Shown one piece after another: positions 5,800 to 13,643 of a stretch of 28,650 nucleotides of DNA. How positions within the stretch are numbered: the stretch's first letter is position 1; the number at the start of each line of letters is the position of its first letter. Source of the DNA: AA29 sp041481445 (GTDB lineage Bacteria; Acidobacteriota; Vicinamibacteria; Fen-336); contig JBGPBV010000081.1 of assembly GCA_041481445.1 (NCBI GenBank), positions 1 through 28,650 of the forward strand, given 5' to 3'. Position numbers and translations under genes: made by a program. The notes below the pieces were generated by a model, which was given only the letters and a program-made list of their open reading frames with translations, made no database searches and was not told the origin of the DNA.

Positions 5800-7725
5800 C
5801 TAGTCGCGGATCGCATCCGCGATGGCCCCCGGCGCCCGTTGGATCGTCGCCACCACCTCCAGCAAGCCGCGCCCGTAACGGTCGGCCTTGGCCGCCCCGA
5901 TGCCGTGCACGGCCAACAGGTCGTCGAGCGTGCGCGGCCGCGAGGCGGCGATCTCGCGCAGCGTCCGGTCGCTGGCCACCACGTAGGGCGGCACGCCCTG
6001 GGCGCGGGCCACGGACATCCGATGGGCGCGGAGCGCCTCGAACAGAAAGGCCTCGGCACCGTCGAGGGCGAGCGGGGCGCGGCTGGCCGCCCGCTCGCCG
6101 CGCGAGCGCGGGGCGGCCGCGGTGACCGATGCGCTCAGCCTCGCCGGCAGCAGGAGGCGGGCGGGCCGCTCCCCCTTCATCACCGCGCGTCCGGCCTCGG
6201 TGAGGAGCACGACCGGCCGGTCGTCGGCGGTGAAGTCCACCCAGCCCGCGGTGACGCAGCGCCGCAGGAGCCGGAGCAGCCAGGCCTCCGGATGCTCGCG
6301 CAGCGCGCCGAACGTCGGCGTGCGGTCCAGGCCCGCGCGGACGAGGCGCGGGTCCTCTTCCCCGCGCAGGAGGCGGACGGCCGCCTGCATCCCGAACCGG
6401 CGGTGCACGCGCGCGACCGCGCTCAAGGCCTTGCGCACCACCAGCGTGACCTCCTCCGGCTTCGTGTCCTCCACCAGGGCCACGCAGACGTCGCACTGAC
6501 CGCATCCGTCGAGCGTCTCCGCCTCGTCTCCGAAGTAGCGCAGGATCGCGTCGTGCCGGCAGCTCCCGCCTTCCGCCCAGCGCATCAGCTCGAGGAAGAG
6601 CCCCCACTTGTGGGCGAGCACCGCCTCCCCGGGCGCGTCCTTCTCGAGCAGCGACCGTCTCCGCGGCATGTCGGAAGGGGAGACCAGCATCAGGCCCCAG
6701 GCCGGGGCGCCGTCGCGGCCGGCGCGCCCGACTTCCTGGTAGTACGCCTCGATGGAGCCGGGCGGGGCCACGTGGACGACCGCGCGCACGTCCGCCCGGT
6801 CGATGCCCATGCCGAAGGCGTTGGTGGCGACCATCACCTCGACCTCGCCGGCGAGGAAGGCGCGCTGCGCCTTCTCGCGCGCGTCGGGTCCGAGCCCGGC
6901 GTGGTAGACGGCGACCGAGCGTCCGCGCCCGGCCAGGCGCTCCGCCTCTTCTTCCGCGCCGCGCCGCGTGGGCGCGTACACGATGGCGACGCCGAGCGTG
7001 CGCCCGGGCCGGCCCAGGGCCTCCTCGAGGACGGCGTCCACGAGCCCGCGCCGCTCCCGCGCGTCCTCCACCTCCCGCGCGCGGAGGCGGAGGTTGGGCC
7101 GCGCGAAGCCGTGCACGTGCTGGGGCGTATCCGCGGGCAGGCCCAGGCGAGAGAGGATCTCGTCCCGCACCACCGGAGTGGCGGTGGCGGTGCAGGCCAA
7201 GACGCGCGCGGCGGGCAGCTCGGCCAGGAACGAGCCGATCTCCATGTACTCCGGGCGGAAGTCGTGTCCCCACTCGCTGATGCAGTGCGCCTCGTCGACC
7301 GCGACCAGCGGCACCGCGACGTCGCGCACGAGAGAGCGGAACCCGGGGAAGGCGAGCCGCTCGGGTGCGACGTAGGCCAGCGCGTACTCGCCGCGCGCCA
7401 TCCGCGCCATCCGCCGTCGGACCTCGTCGCCGTCGAGCGTGGAGGCGAAATAGGTCGCGCTCACGCCGCGCGCGGCCAGGGCCTGGACCTGGTCGTGCAT
7501 GAGGGCGACCAGGGGCGAGATCACGAGCGTGGTGCCGGGGAGGGACACCGCCGGGAGCTGGTAGATGAGGCTCTTGCCCCCGCCGGTGGGGCCCACGAGC
7601 AGGAGGCGGCCGCCCGACAGGAGCGTCTCCACCGCCTCGCGCTGCCCGGGACGGAACGCGTCGTAGCCGAGGCGGCGCAGCGAGGCCTCGAGATCGATCG
7701 CGGCGGGAAGGAGCTGGCTCGTCAT
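5800..7725 (-). CDS. recQ: ATP-dependent DNA helicase RecQ
   Basis: 641 residues from the ATG at 7725; a GTG four codons earlier (7737) is possible and neither has a strong ribosome site. RecQ is a 3'-5' superfamily-2 helicase acting in recombination and replication-fork repair. Visible in order: motif 0 with FRPGQREAV (24-32), Walker A GPTGGGKS (45-52), motif II DEAHCISEWGHDFRPEY, SATATPVV-type motif III (as TATATPVV), and motif VI QEVGRAGRDG. The RecQ zinc site follows (SCRHDAIL, then CGQCDVC), then a winged-helix region. A C-terminal HRDC domain covers about the last 80 residues (LFEALRAHRM...LAVHGIGAAKADRYG). All expected domains are present. It is the last gene of a minus-strand group with a sugar-acid kinase and uvrC, and its end faces the hairpin at 5725-5752. 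Confidence 0.95.
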   Translation of the reverse strand: MTSQLLPAAIDLEASLRRLGYDAFRPGQREAVETLLSGGRLLLVGPTGGGKSLIYQLPAVSLPGTTLVISPLVALMHDQVQALAARGVSATYFASTLDGDEVRRRMARMARGEYALAYVAPERLAFPGFRSLVRDVAVPLVAVDEAHCISEWGHDFRPEYMEIGSFLAELPAARVLACTATATPVVRDEILSRLGLPADTPQHVHGFARPNLRLRAREVEDARERRGLVDAVLEEALGRPGRTLGVAIVYAPTRRGAEEEAERLAGRGRSVAVYHAGLGPDAREKAQRAFLAGEVEVMVATNAFGMGIDRADVRAVVHVAPPGSIEAYYQEVGRAGRDGAPAWGLMLVSPSDMPRRRSLLEKDAPGEAVLAHKWGLFLELMRWAEGGSCRHDAILRYFGDEAETLDGCGQCDVCVALVEDTKPEEVTLVVRKALSAVARVHRRFGMQAAVRLLRGEEDPRLVRAGLDRTPTFGALREHPEAWLLRLLRRCVTAGWVDFTADDRPVVLLTEAGRAVMKGERPARLLLPARLSASVTAAAPRSRGERAASRAPLALDGAEAFLFEALRAHRMSVARAQGVPPYVVASDRTLREIAASRPRTLDDLLAVHGIGAAKADRYGRGLLEVVATIQRAPGAIADAIRD

Positions 7726-7772
7726 CGCCGCGGCCACTGTAGCATCGGGGAGGGCGCACGGAGGTCAGCCTT

Positions 7773-8738
7773 TCAGCGGCCGCGGGCCTCCATCACGGCG
7801 CCGAGCCCGGCCACCAGGCCCGCATCGACCTCCGATGGCGGAAGGCTCCGCACCGGGAAGCCCCGACGCTCGAGGGCGAGGGTCCAGGCGCCGCCGATCG
7901 TCTCGCCGCCGGCGATGGTGACCGGGGTCCCCGCCGGCAGCGCCCCCCCGCCCTGGAGGCGGTCGAGGTCGGCGCCGATGAACGCGCCAGCCAGGAACGA
8001 CAGCCGTCCCTCGGGACCGCCGGCCCCGGCCAGCTCGAGCAGCCGGACACAGAACAGCGCCCGAGAGAGCCCGCCGCGGCGCGCCTCGTCCATCCCCTCG
8101 AGCAGCCGGGCGGCGTCGACGGAGGCGAGCGGACCCGGCGGCAGCGCGGAAGCCAGGATCGTCTCCTCCCGCACCGCGCGCACCATCTCGCCCGCCAGCG
8201 ACGTGATGCTGCCGGCCACGCGTCCCTTCTCGTCGATGCGGACGAGCTTCCAGTGCGATCCCACGCTGAGCAGCGCGCCCCCCGCGGCCAGCCCGCCCGT
8301 CCGCACGAGGCCGAGGCACAGCGTCTCCTCGCCGCGCATGACGTCGGTGGCGCCGATCCCGAGGGCGCCGGGGACGCCCGCCGTCCGCACGCCGGGAACG
8401 AACAGGAAGGGCCGATCGGAGACGTCGGGCAGGAGCTGCTCGTGCGCGCCCGCGGCCAGCTCGCGGAGGCCGGCGGGGGCGAGCACGTGCGCCACCTCCA
8501 CCAGGCCTTGAGGCGACGTGACCATGCCCGCGGCCGCGATGCACCGCGGCGCCGCGGTTCCCGCCACCTCCGCGATCGACGCGCGCAGCGCGGCGCGCAG
8601 CCTCCGGTCGTCCCCGTCGCGCGCGGTGTCGCGTGCGCCGACGGCCGCCTCCGCTCGCGCGAGGATGCGCTCGCCGTCCACGAGGAAGGCCCGCGTGCGG
8701 GTGGTGCCCGCGTCGATGCCGACGAACAGGAGGCCCAC
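7773..8738 (-). CDS. dgoK: 2-dehydro-3-deoxygalactonokinase (DgoK-like)
   Basis: 321 residues from a GTG at 8738. It matches the DgoK family (ASKHA sugar kinases), which phosphorylates 2-keto-3-deoxy-galactonate with ATP in the De Ley-Doudoroff route of galactonate breakdown. The phosphate-1 motif is at the N-terminus (VGIDAGTTRTRAFLVDGE). Family-typical segments follow: AAAGMVTSPQGLVEVAHV, an FVPGVRT segment, DVMRGEETLCLG, LLSVGSHWKLVRIDEKG, and a C-terminal adenosine-type loop (VTIAGGETIGGAW). The usual partner genes (dgoA aldolase, dgoD dehydratase, transporter, dgoR) are not in this window, so the kinase stands alone between two repair genes, 47 bases from recQ and 59 bases from uvrC. The family call is good; the precise sugar acid is inferred. 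Confidence 0.85.
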   Translation of the reverse strand: MGLLFVGIDAGTTRTRAFLVDGERILARAEAAVGARDTARDGDDRRLRAALRASIAEVAGTAAPRCIAAAGMVTSPQGLVEVAHVLAPAGLRELAAGAHEQLLPDVSDRPFLFVPGVRTAGVPGALGIGATDVMRGEETLCLGLVRTGGLAAGGALLSVGSHWKLVRIDEKGRVAGSITSLAGEMVRAVREETILASALPPGPLASVDAARLLEGMDEARRGGLSRALFCVRLLELAGAGGPEGRLSFLAGAFIGADLDRLQGGGALPAGTPVTIAGGETIGGAWTLALERRGFPVRSLPPSEVDAGLVAGLGAVMEARGR

Positions 8739-8797
8739 CTATCGCGTCCGCGCTGGCGGCGTGCCGAGCGCGGCCAGGGGGCGTCGCCGGGTGTGCG

Positions 8798-10603
8798 TCA
8801 CAGGACCGCCGCCCGGTCCAGCCAGGCGCGGATCCGCTCGGCGGTCGTCCGGCCCACCGCGGACGCCAGCTCCTCGATGCTGGCCCCGCGCACCCCGCGC
8901 AGGGACCCGAACCGCGAGAGGAGCTTGCGCCGCTTGACGGGCCCGATCCCGGGAACGTCGTCCAGCTCGGAGCGCAAGGTCCGTTTCGAGCGGACCTTGC
9001 GGTGGAAGCCGATCGCGAAGCGGTGCGCCTCGTCGCGCACCCGCTGGACGAACTGGAGGACGGGCGACGAGCGCGGGAGGGCCACCGGCTCCTCGCGCCC
9101 GGGCACGAAGATCAGCTCCTCGCGCTTGGCCAGGCTGGCCACCGGCTGGTCGCCCAGGCCCAGCTCGGCCAGGGCCTCCGTGGCCGCCGAGAGCTGCCCC
9201 TTGCCGCCGTCGACGAGGACGAGGTCGGGCAGCTCCTTGCCCTCCTCGAGCAACCGCCGGTACCGCCGCCCCACGACCTCGCGCATGGACGCGAAGTCGT
9301 CCGCTGCCTCCCCGATCCCGCGGACGCGGAACTTCCGGTAGTCCGACTTCCGGGGCAGCCCGTCCTCGAACACGACCATCGAGGCCACCACGTCCGAGCC
9401 CTGGATGTTCGAGATGTCGAAGCACTCGATGCGCCGCGGCTCGACCTCGAGACCCAGGAGGTCCTGGAGGCCGCGCACGATCTCCTGGCTCTGCGACCTC
9501 GGGTGGCGCCACTCCAGGTCGAAGGCCAGGCGCGCGTTGCGCACGACCATCTCGAGGAGGCGCACCTTCTCGCCGCGCTGCGGCACGCGGATCCGCACCT
9601 GGCTACCGCGCCGGGCGGACAGCCATTCCTCGAGGAGCGGACGGTCCGGGATCTCGACCGGCACCAGCACGTCGCGCGGCACGTAGCGCGAGCCGTCCGC
9701 GTAGTACTGCTGGATGGCGGAGGCGAGGAAGCGCTCCGGCTCCGCCACGCGGTGGATCAGGTATCCCTCGCGGCCGACCACCTTGCCCTCGCGGACGGAG
9801 AAGACCTGCAGGGCCGCGCGCTCCCACTCCACGTGCGCGCCGAAGAGGTCGCGCTCGTCGATGTCGGTGGTGGTGATCTTCTGCGGCGCGTCGAGCCGGT
9901 CCAGGGCGCGGATGTGGTCGCGCAGGGTGGCCGCCTCCTCGAAGCGCGACTGGTCCGCCGCCTCCTGCATCTGCACGCGCAGGCTCTTCACGACCTCGTC
10001 CGTGCGTCCCTCCAGGAACAGGCGGGCGTCGGCCGCGGCCTGGTGGTAGCGGTCGAGGGAGCAGATCTCGGCCACGCAGGGGGCCAGGCAGCGATTGATC
10101 TGGTACTGGAGGCAGGGCCGCGGGCGCCGGCCGTTCAGCGTCTCCTTGCAGGAGCGGATGCCGAAGATCCGGTGCACCATCGAGGCCGTGCGGCGGCCCA
10201 GCCTGGCCGGGATGTAGGGCCCGCCGTAGGCGCTTCCGTCCTCCGCCACCCGCCGCACGACGTACAGCCGCGGGTACTCCTCGGTCAGCGAGAGCTTGAG
10301 GTACGGGTGGTTCTTGTCGTCGCGGAGGAGGATGTTGAACCGCGGCTGGTGGCGCTTGATGAAGTTGTTCTCGAGGGCGAGGGCCTCCATCTCGGTGTCC
10401 GTGACCACGAGGTCGAGGTCGGCGATCTGGGAGACCATGTCCCCGCGCTGGGGATCCACGGGGCGGCCGGCCTGGAAATACGACCGCACGCGGTCACGGA
10501 GCACGCGGGCCTTCCCCACGTAGAGGACGTGCCCCTCCCCGTCCTTGAACAGGTACACGCCCGGACGCACCGGCAGCGTCTCGAGCTTCTCCGTCAGGCC
10601 CAT
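8798..10603 (-). CDS. uvrC: Excinuclease ABC subunit C
   Basis: 601 residues, close to the E. coli length. UvrC makes both incisions in nucleotide excision repair with UvrA and UvrB. The N-terminal GIY-YIG nuclease domain is clear (GVYLFKDG at 15-22, LYVGKA at 27-32, then RDRVRSYF). Four cysteines follow with the spacing reported for the UvrC iron-sulfur cluster (SCKET...RPCLQYQINRCLAPC; intervals 12, 8 and 4). A UVR helix-pair for UvrB contact follows (EAADQSRFEEAATLRDHIRAL). The RNase-H-like domain carries DISNIQGSD and LVLVDGGKGQL. A C-terminal helix-hairpin-helix pair is at the end (LDDVPGIGPVKRRKLL; LDRAAVL end). I chose ATG 10603 because the GIY-YIG domain begins ten residues later; longer in-frame extensions run into the divergent gene. 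A consensus -10 box lies ~40 bases upstream. Confidence 0.96.
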   Translation of the reverse strand: MGLTEKLETLPVRPGVYLFKDGEGHVLYVGKARVLRDRVRSYFQAGRPVDPQRGDMVSQIADLDLVVTDTEMEALALENNFIKRHQPRFNILLRDDKNHPYLKLSLTEEYPRLYVVRRVAEDGSAYGGPYIPARLGRRTASMVHRIFGIRSCKETLNGRRPRPCLQYQINRCLAPCVAEICSLDRYHQAAADARLFLEGRTDEVVKSLRVQMQEAADQSRFEEAATLRDHIRALDRLDAPQKITTTDIDERDLFGAHVEWERAALQVFSVREGKVVGREGYLIHRVAEPERFLASAIQQYYADGSRYVPRDVLVPVEIPDRPLLEEWLSARRGSQVRIRVPQRGEKVRLLEMVVRNARLAFDLEWRHPRSQSQEIVRGLQDLLGLEVEPRRIECFDISNIQGSDVVASMVVFEDGLPRKSDYRKFRVRGIGEAADDFASMREVVGRRYRRLLEEGKELPDLVLVDGGKGQLSAATEALAELGLGDQPVASLAKREELIFVPGREEPVALPRSSPVLQFVQRVRDEAHRFAIGFHRKVRSKRTLRSELDDVPGIGPVKRRKLLSRFGSLRGVRGASIEELASAVGRTTAERIRAWLDRAAVL

Positions 10604-10643
10604 TTCAGAAGGAAGCGCTCCCCTGCGGAAAAGGCAACAGAAG

Positions 10644-10649
10644 ATTATA
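10644..10649 (-). promoter_or_regulatory. Consensus -10 box for uvrC
   Basis: TATAAT on the minus strand in the 60-base gap between uvrC and the divergent phosphatidyltransferase gene. It would start the transcript near 10637, giving a leader of ~34 bases. The -35 region ~17 bases upstream is weak and lies at the start of the divergent gene. An A/T-rich box is conspicuous in this GC-rich setting. Confidence 0.5.
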
Positions 10650-10663
10650 CGATCGGTCCGCAC

Positions 10664-11296
10664 ATGATCACGGAACGCATCGGCGAGGTCCTCTCCCGCC
10701 CGCTGGACCGCATCGTGCGCGCGTTCGCCCAGGTCAGCCCGGACGTCCTCACCATCACCGGCCTCGCCCTCAACGGCGTGGCCTGCGCCTGCTTCGCCTT
10801 CGCGGGCAGCCACGACTACGTGATGCCGGCCCTGCTGCGGGCGGGCGGCCTCGTGACCCTGGCCGGGAGCGTCTTCGACATGCTGGACGGGCGCGTGGCC
10901 CGCCTGCGGGGCCGCGAGACCAAGTTCGGCGCCTTCCTCGACTCGACGATGGACCGCTACTCGGACATGCTCCTCTACATGGGCCTCTTGATCCTCTACG
11001 CGCGCATGGGACGCACGGGCTTCATGGTGCTCGTGTGGGTGGCCGCCTTCGGCAGCTTCATGACGTCCTATGCCCGGGCCCGCGCGGAGAGCCTCATCCC
11101 GCGCTGCACGGTCGGCTTCCTGGAGCGGCCCGAGCGTATCGTCCTCCTCGTGCTGGGCGCGGTCGCCAACCGCATGGCCGCCGTGCTGTGGAGCATCGCG
11201 ATCCTGGCCAACCTCACCGCGATCCAGCGCGTCGTCTACACCTACGTGGAGCTCAAGAAGGGCTGGACGCGCGTCCCCGAGGAGGGGCACCCGTGA
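10664..11296 (+). CDS. CDP-alcohol phosphatidyltransferase family membrane enzyme
   Basis: 210 residues. It carries the complete family signature D-x2-DG-x2-AR-x8-G-x3-D-x3-D as DMLDGRVAR, eight residues, then GAFLDSTMD. These four aspartates bind the metal and the CDP-linked donor. Several hydrophobic helices flank it (ITGLALNGVACACFAFAG; LLYMGLLILYA; FMVLVWVAAFGSFM; IVLLVLGAVA). Enzymes of this family join an alcohol such as glycerol phosphate, inositol phosphate or serine to CDP-diacylglycerol in the inner membrane. The sequence does not settle which. PgsA-like or inositol-phosphate-type enzymes are both possible; the SYARARAE segment after the third helix is common in the latter group. 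The ATG at 10664 has no clear ribosome site. Its TGA overlaps the GTG start of the next gene (GTGA), so it heads a four-gene run. Confidence 0.88.
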   Translation: MITERIGEVLSRPLDRIVRAFAQVSPDVLTITGLALNGVACACFAFAGSHDYVMPALLRAGGLVTLAGSVFDMLDGRVARLRGRETKFGAFLDSTMDRYSDMLLYMGLLILYARMGRTGFMVLVWVAAFGSFMTSYARARAESLIPRCTVGFLERPERIVLLVLGAVANRMAAVLWSIAILANLTAIQRVVYTYVELKKGWTRVPEEGHP

Positions 11297-11784
11297 TCTT
11301 CGACGGCCGGGCCGACGACGAGCGCCGCCGCCTCCTCAAGCCGTGGAACTTCAAGGCCTATCTCGTCTGGAAGCTGCCCCTGGCCGCCGGCGCCGGCTTG
11401 AGCCTGCGCCGGCTCGACGAGGGGGCCTGCGTGGTGGGCCTCCCCGGCGGATGGCGCACCCAGAACCCGTTCCGGTCGACCTATTTCGCGGCCCAGGCCA
11501 TGGCCGCGGAGATGTCGACGGGCGCGCCCGGGATGGTGCTCGTGCGGGCGGCGCCCTTCTCGGTGTCGATGATCCTGCGCGGGATCGAGGCCGCGTTCAC
11601 CCGCCGGATCCAGGGTCCGTCCCTGTTCACGTTCGAGGACCTGTCCGGCCTGAAGGCGGCCATCGGCCGCGCCGCCCAGAGCGGGGAGAGCGAGAGCTAC
11701 ACCGGCGTGTCCGTCGGACGCGGTCCGGACGGCGAGCCGGCGGCGGAGTTCCGCGTGACCTGGTCGTTCAAGCGGCGCTCATGA
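11293..11784 (+). CDS. DUF4442 hot-dog-fold protein (thioesterase-like)
   Basis: 163 residues from a GTG at 11293 that overlaps the preceding stop. The sequence matches the DUF4442 pattern: a WNFKAYLVWKLPLAAGAGL segment, a short strand with a conserved Cys/Pro turn (ACVVGLPGGWRTQNPF), then RSTYFAAQAMAAEMSTGAPG, which forms the long central helix of the hot-dog fold. Related proteins are acyl-CoA or acyl-ACP thioesterase-like, but most DUF4442 members have no proven substrate. The position directly after a phospholipid-synthesis enzyme is consistent with a role in acyl-chain metabolism; this is inference. The gene ends in ATGA, overlapping the start of mobA. Confidence 0.8.
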   Translation: MIFDGRADDERRRLLKPWNFKAYLVWKLPLAAGAGLSLRRLDEGACVVGLPGGWRTQNPFRSTYFAAQAMAAEMSTGAPGMVLVRAAPFSVSMILRGIEAAFTRRIQGPSLFTFEDLSGLKAAIGRAAQSGESESYTGVSVGRGPDGEPAAEFRVTWSFKRRS

Positions 11785-12383
11785 GCGAGGCGGCGGGCGC
11801 GGTCGGCTTCGTGGTCGCGGGCGGCCGGAGCCGTCGCATGGGCCGCGACAAGGCGCTGCTGCCCTGGGCGGGCGGGACCCTCCTCGACCACGCGATCGGC
11901 CGGCTGCGCGCGGTCGGGGCGGACGTACGCCTGCTCAGCGGCGAGGAGCCGCGATATCTCGACCGCGGCTTGCCCGTCCACACCGACACCACGCCCGGAG
12001 CGGGACCGCTCGGCGGCCTGCTCGCGGCGCTGAACGCGGCGGCGCCACGGGCCGTCCTGCTCCTCGCCGTGGACATGCCGTTCGTGACGCCGGAGCTCCT
12101 CCGGAGCCTGCAGGACGCGCTGGCCGGCCACGACGCCGCCGTCCCCGTGATCGGAGCCGCGGCCGAGCCGCTGTGCGCGGCCTACGGGGCGGCCTGCCGG
12201 GAGCCCGTCCTCGCCGCGCTCGGCCGCGGGGAGCGGCGGATGACGGACTTCTGGCCGCACGTGCGCGTGCGCACCCTGGCCGCGGACGACCTCGCCCGCT
12301 TCGGCGATCCCTCCCGTCTCTTCCGCAACTTGAACGACCCCGCCGACTACGACGCCGCCGTCGCGTACGAGCGGTTGCCCTGA
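11781..12383 (+). CDS. mobA: Molybdenum cofactor guanylyltransferase
   Basis: 200 residues. MobA transfers GMP from GTP to molybdopterin to form the guanine-dinucleotide cofactor used by DMSO-reductase-family enzymes. The nucleotide-binding signature is near the N-terminus (VAGGRSRRMGRDKALLPW, residues 12-29). Later come a GPLGGLLAAL segment and the metal-binding AVDMPFVTPELL. The C-terminal RLFRNLNDPADYDAA matches the usual NxNTPxD-type end of the family. The ATG at 11781 overlaps the previous stop by four bases. No other molybdenum cofactor gene is in the window, so its link to the phosphatidyltransferase, DUF4442 and M23 neighbours is probably co-transcription rather than a shared pathway. 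A cytosine-specific MocA is less likely from the motif but not excluded. Confidence 0.9.
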   Translation: MSEAAGAVGFVVAGGRSRRMGRDKALLPWAGGTLLDHAIGRLRAVGADVRLLSGEEPRYLDRGLPVHTDTTPGAGPLGGLLAALNAAAPRAVLLLAVDMPFVTPELLRSLQDALAGHDAAVPVIGAAAEPLCAAYGAACREPVLAALGRGERRMTDFWPHVRVRTLAADDLARFGDPSRLFRNLNDPADYDAAVAYERLP

Positions 12384-12386
12384 GCC

Positions 12387-12998
12387 ATGGCCCGGCCCGC
12401 CGTCCGGCTCGGCTCGGTGCGGGGTCTGATCGCGGCCGGTCTCGTCGCAGGAGCGATGCTGGTGACGGGGCTGACCGCGGCCCGCGTGGTCCTGTTGCTG
12501 CGGGGCGGCGCGATCCCGGAGGAGCCGGAAGCGGTGGCGCCCATGGTCGAGCCCGGGCCCGAGCTGCGCGGGCGCAACCTGCTCCTGCCCGTGCAGGGCG
12601 TCGCCCCGGCCGCCCTGGCCGACACCTTCGACGAGGCGCGGGGCGGAGGCGCCCGGGTGCACCACGCGCTCGACATCCTGGCTCCCCGCGGCACCCCGGT
12701 GCTGGCGGTCGAGGCCGGGCGCATCGCCCGGCTCCACCGGGGCGGCGCGGGCGGGATCACCGTCTACGAGCTCGACCCCGCCGGGCGCTACGGCTACTAC
12801 TATGCGCACCTCGACCGCTATGCGGACGGCGTCGTGGAGGGCAAGACGGTCGCGCGCGGCGAGGTCCTGGGCTACGTCGGCACGACCGGCAACGCTCCGC
12901 CGGGGACTCCGCACCTGCACTTCGCGATCTACGAGGTCGCCGATCCCCGGCGGCCGTGGCGCGGCCGCCCGATCGACCCCTATCCCCTCTGGCGCTGA
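12387..12998 (+). CDS. M23-family metallopeptidase (LytM-like peptidoglycan endopeptidase)
   Basis: 203 residues. A single hydrophobic segment at about 10-38 anchors or exports the protein. The M23 domain then covers about residues 65-195. Zinc ligands are seen as His92-x3-Asp96 (HHALDI) and the HLH pair His176/His178 (TPHLHFAIYE). The additional catalytic His141 lies in YYAHLDRYA. All core residues are present, so it is likely an active cell-wall hydrolase that cuts peptide cross-links in the periplasm, rather than a degenerate EnvC/NlpD-type activator. The ATG is 3 bases after the mobA stop, so the gene ends the four-gene run. It converges with the next gene with only 16 bases between the stops. 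Confidence 0.9.
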   Translation: MARPAVRLGSVRGLIAAGLVAGAMLVTGLTAARVVLLLRGGAIPEEPEAVAPMVEPGPELRGRNLLLPVQGVAPAALADTFDEARGGGARVHHALDILAPRGTPVLAVEAGRIARLHRGGAGGITVYELDPAGRYGYYYAHLDRYADGVVEGKTVARGEVLGYVGTTGNAPPGTPHLHFAIYEVADPRRPWRGRPIDPYPLWR

Positions 12999-13014
12999 GA
13001 GCGCGGCGGGCCCG

Positions 13015-13551
13015 TCAGGCGCTCGCGCCTCCGGTGGGCGGCGGCGCGGGGACCGCGCGATCGTCGGTCCGGGACGGCCGCTGCTTCGCCAGCACGGCCC
13101 CGAGCCCCTCGAGATGGACCATGCTCGCGCTCTGGGAGTCCCAGACCTCGGCGCGGTCGATCCGGACGCGGATGAGGGCCAGCTCCGGGTCCTTCTTGCC
13201 GCCGGGGAACCAGGCGCGGAGCCGCCGGCTCCAGAGGTCCTGGATCCGCGCGGGGTCCTTGACCAGCGTGGCCAGGCCGCCGATGGAGACGTAGCGGTCG
13301 TCGTCCGGGTCGGCGTAGGCCACGTTGACGTGCTGGTTCTCGCGGATCTCCTCCGCCTTGGGCGTCGTGGACCGGGTCACGAACCAGAGGTCTCCGTCGA
13401 AGCCTCCCTTGAGCACCGCCATCGGACGGCTCCGCAAGCGGCCGTCGGACGAGACCGTCGTGAGCATGGCGATCCGCGCGCCCTTGATCAGCTTCCGCAG
13501 CTTGCGGACCTGCCGCTCGATGGGGGCCTCATCTGCTGCCTTCTTCGCCAT
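13015..13551 (-). CDS. General-stress-protein-26-type pyridoxamine phosphate oxidase-like protein
   Basis: 178 residues. The N-terminal helix (ERQVRKLRKLIKGARIAMLTTV) and the following split-barrel strands (SSDGRLRSRPMAVLKGGFDGDLWFVTR; KAEEIRENQHVNVAYADP; YVSIGGLATLVKDPARIQDLW) match the FMN-binding GSP26 or PNPOx-like family. The LRSRPM segment and the SIGGLA strand are family hallmarks. The C-terminal half has AWFPGGKKDPELALIRVRIDRAEVWD, also typical. Members bind flavin, and most have no proven reaction; some are induced by stress. About 20 Pro/Ala-rich residues extend beyond the fold at the C-terminus. The ATG at 13551 has GGGAGGA and AAGAGG upstream. Confidence 0.88.
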   Translation of the reverse strand: MAKKAADEAPIERQVRKLRKLIKGARIAMLTTVSSDGRLRSRPMAVLKGGFDGDLWFVTRSTTPKAEEIRENQHVNVAYADPDDDRYVSIGGLATLVKDPARIQDLWSRRLRAWFPGGKKDPELALIRVRIDRAEVWDSQSASMVHLEGLGAVLAKQRPSRTDDRAVPAPPPTGGASA

Positions 13552-13643
13552 CCTCTTGTCCTCCCTGCGCGCGCCGGCGCGACCGCGCGCTCGAACAGGT
13601 GTCCCTCAGGACAGAGTGCTCGCACCCGCGCCCGCTGTCAACG

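Noticed and set aside
5723..5803. Plus-strand ORF tail (GVAVVRPTATILQGVAAARG) as a pseudogene remnant
   Set aside because: It reads like a protein C-terminus, but there is no in-frame upstream similarity, and the bases are better explained by the hairpin between convergent genes.
8633..10663. Plus-strand extension of the phosphatidyltransferase frame across uvrC
   Set aside because: The upstream part is the complement of uvrC and has no recognisable fold; the real protein begins at ATG 10664.
13598..13611. TGTCC-CTCA-GGACA inverted repeat upstream of the GSP26-like gene
   Set aside because: The stem is only five base pairs and has no partner motif; not distinguishable from chance.
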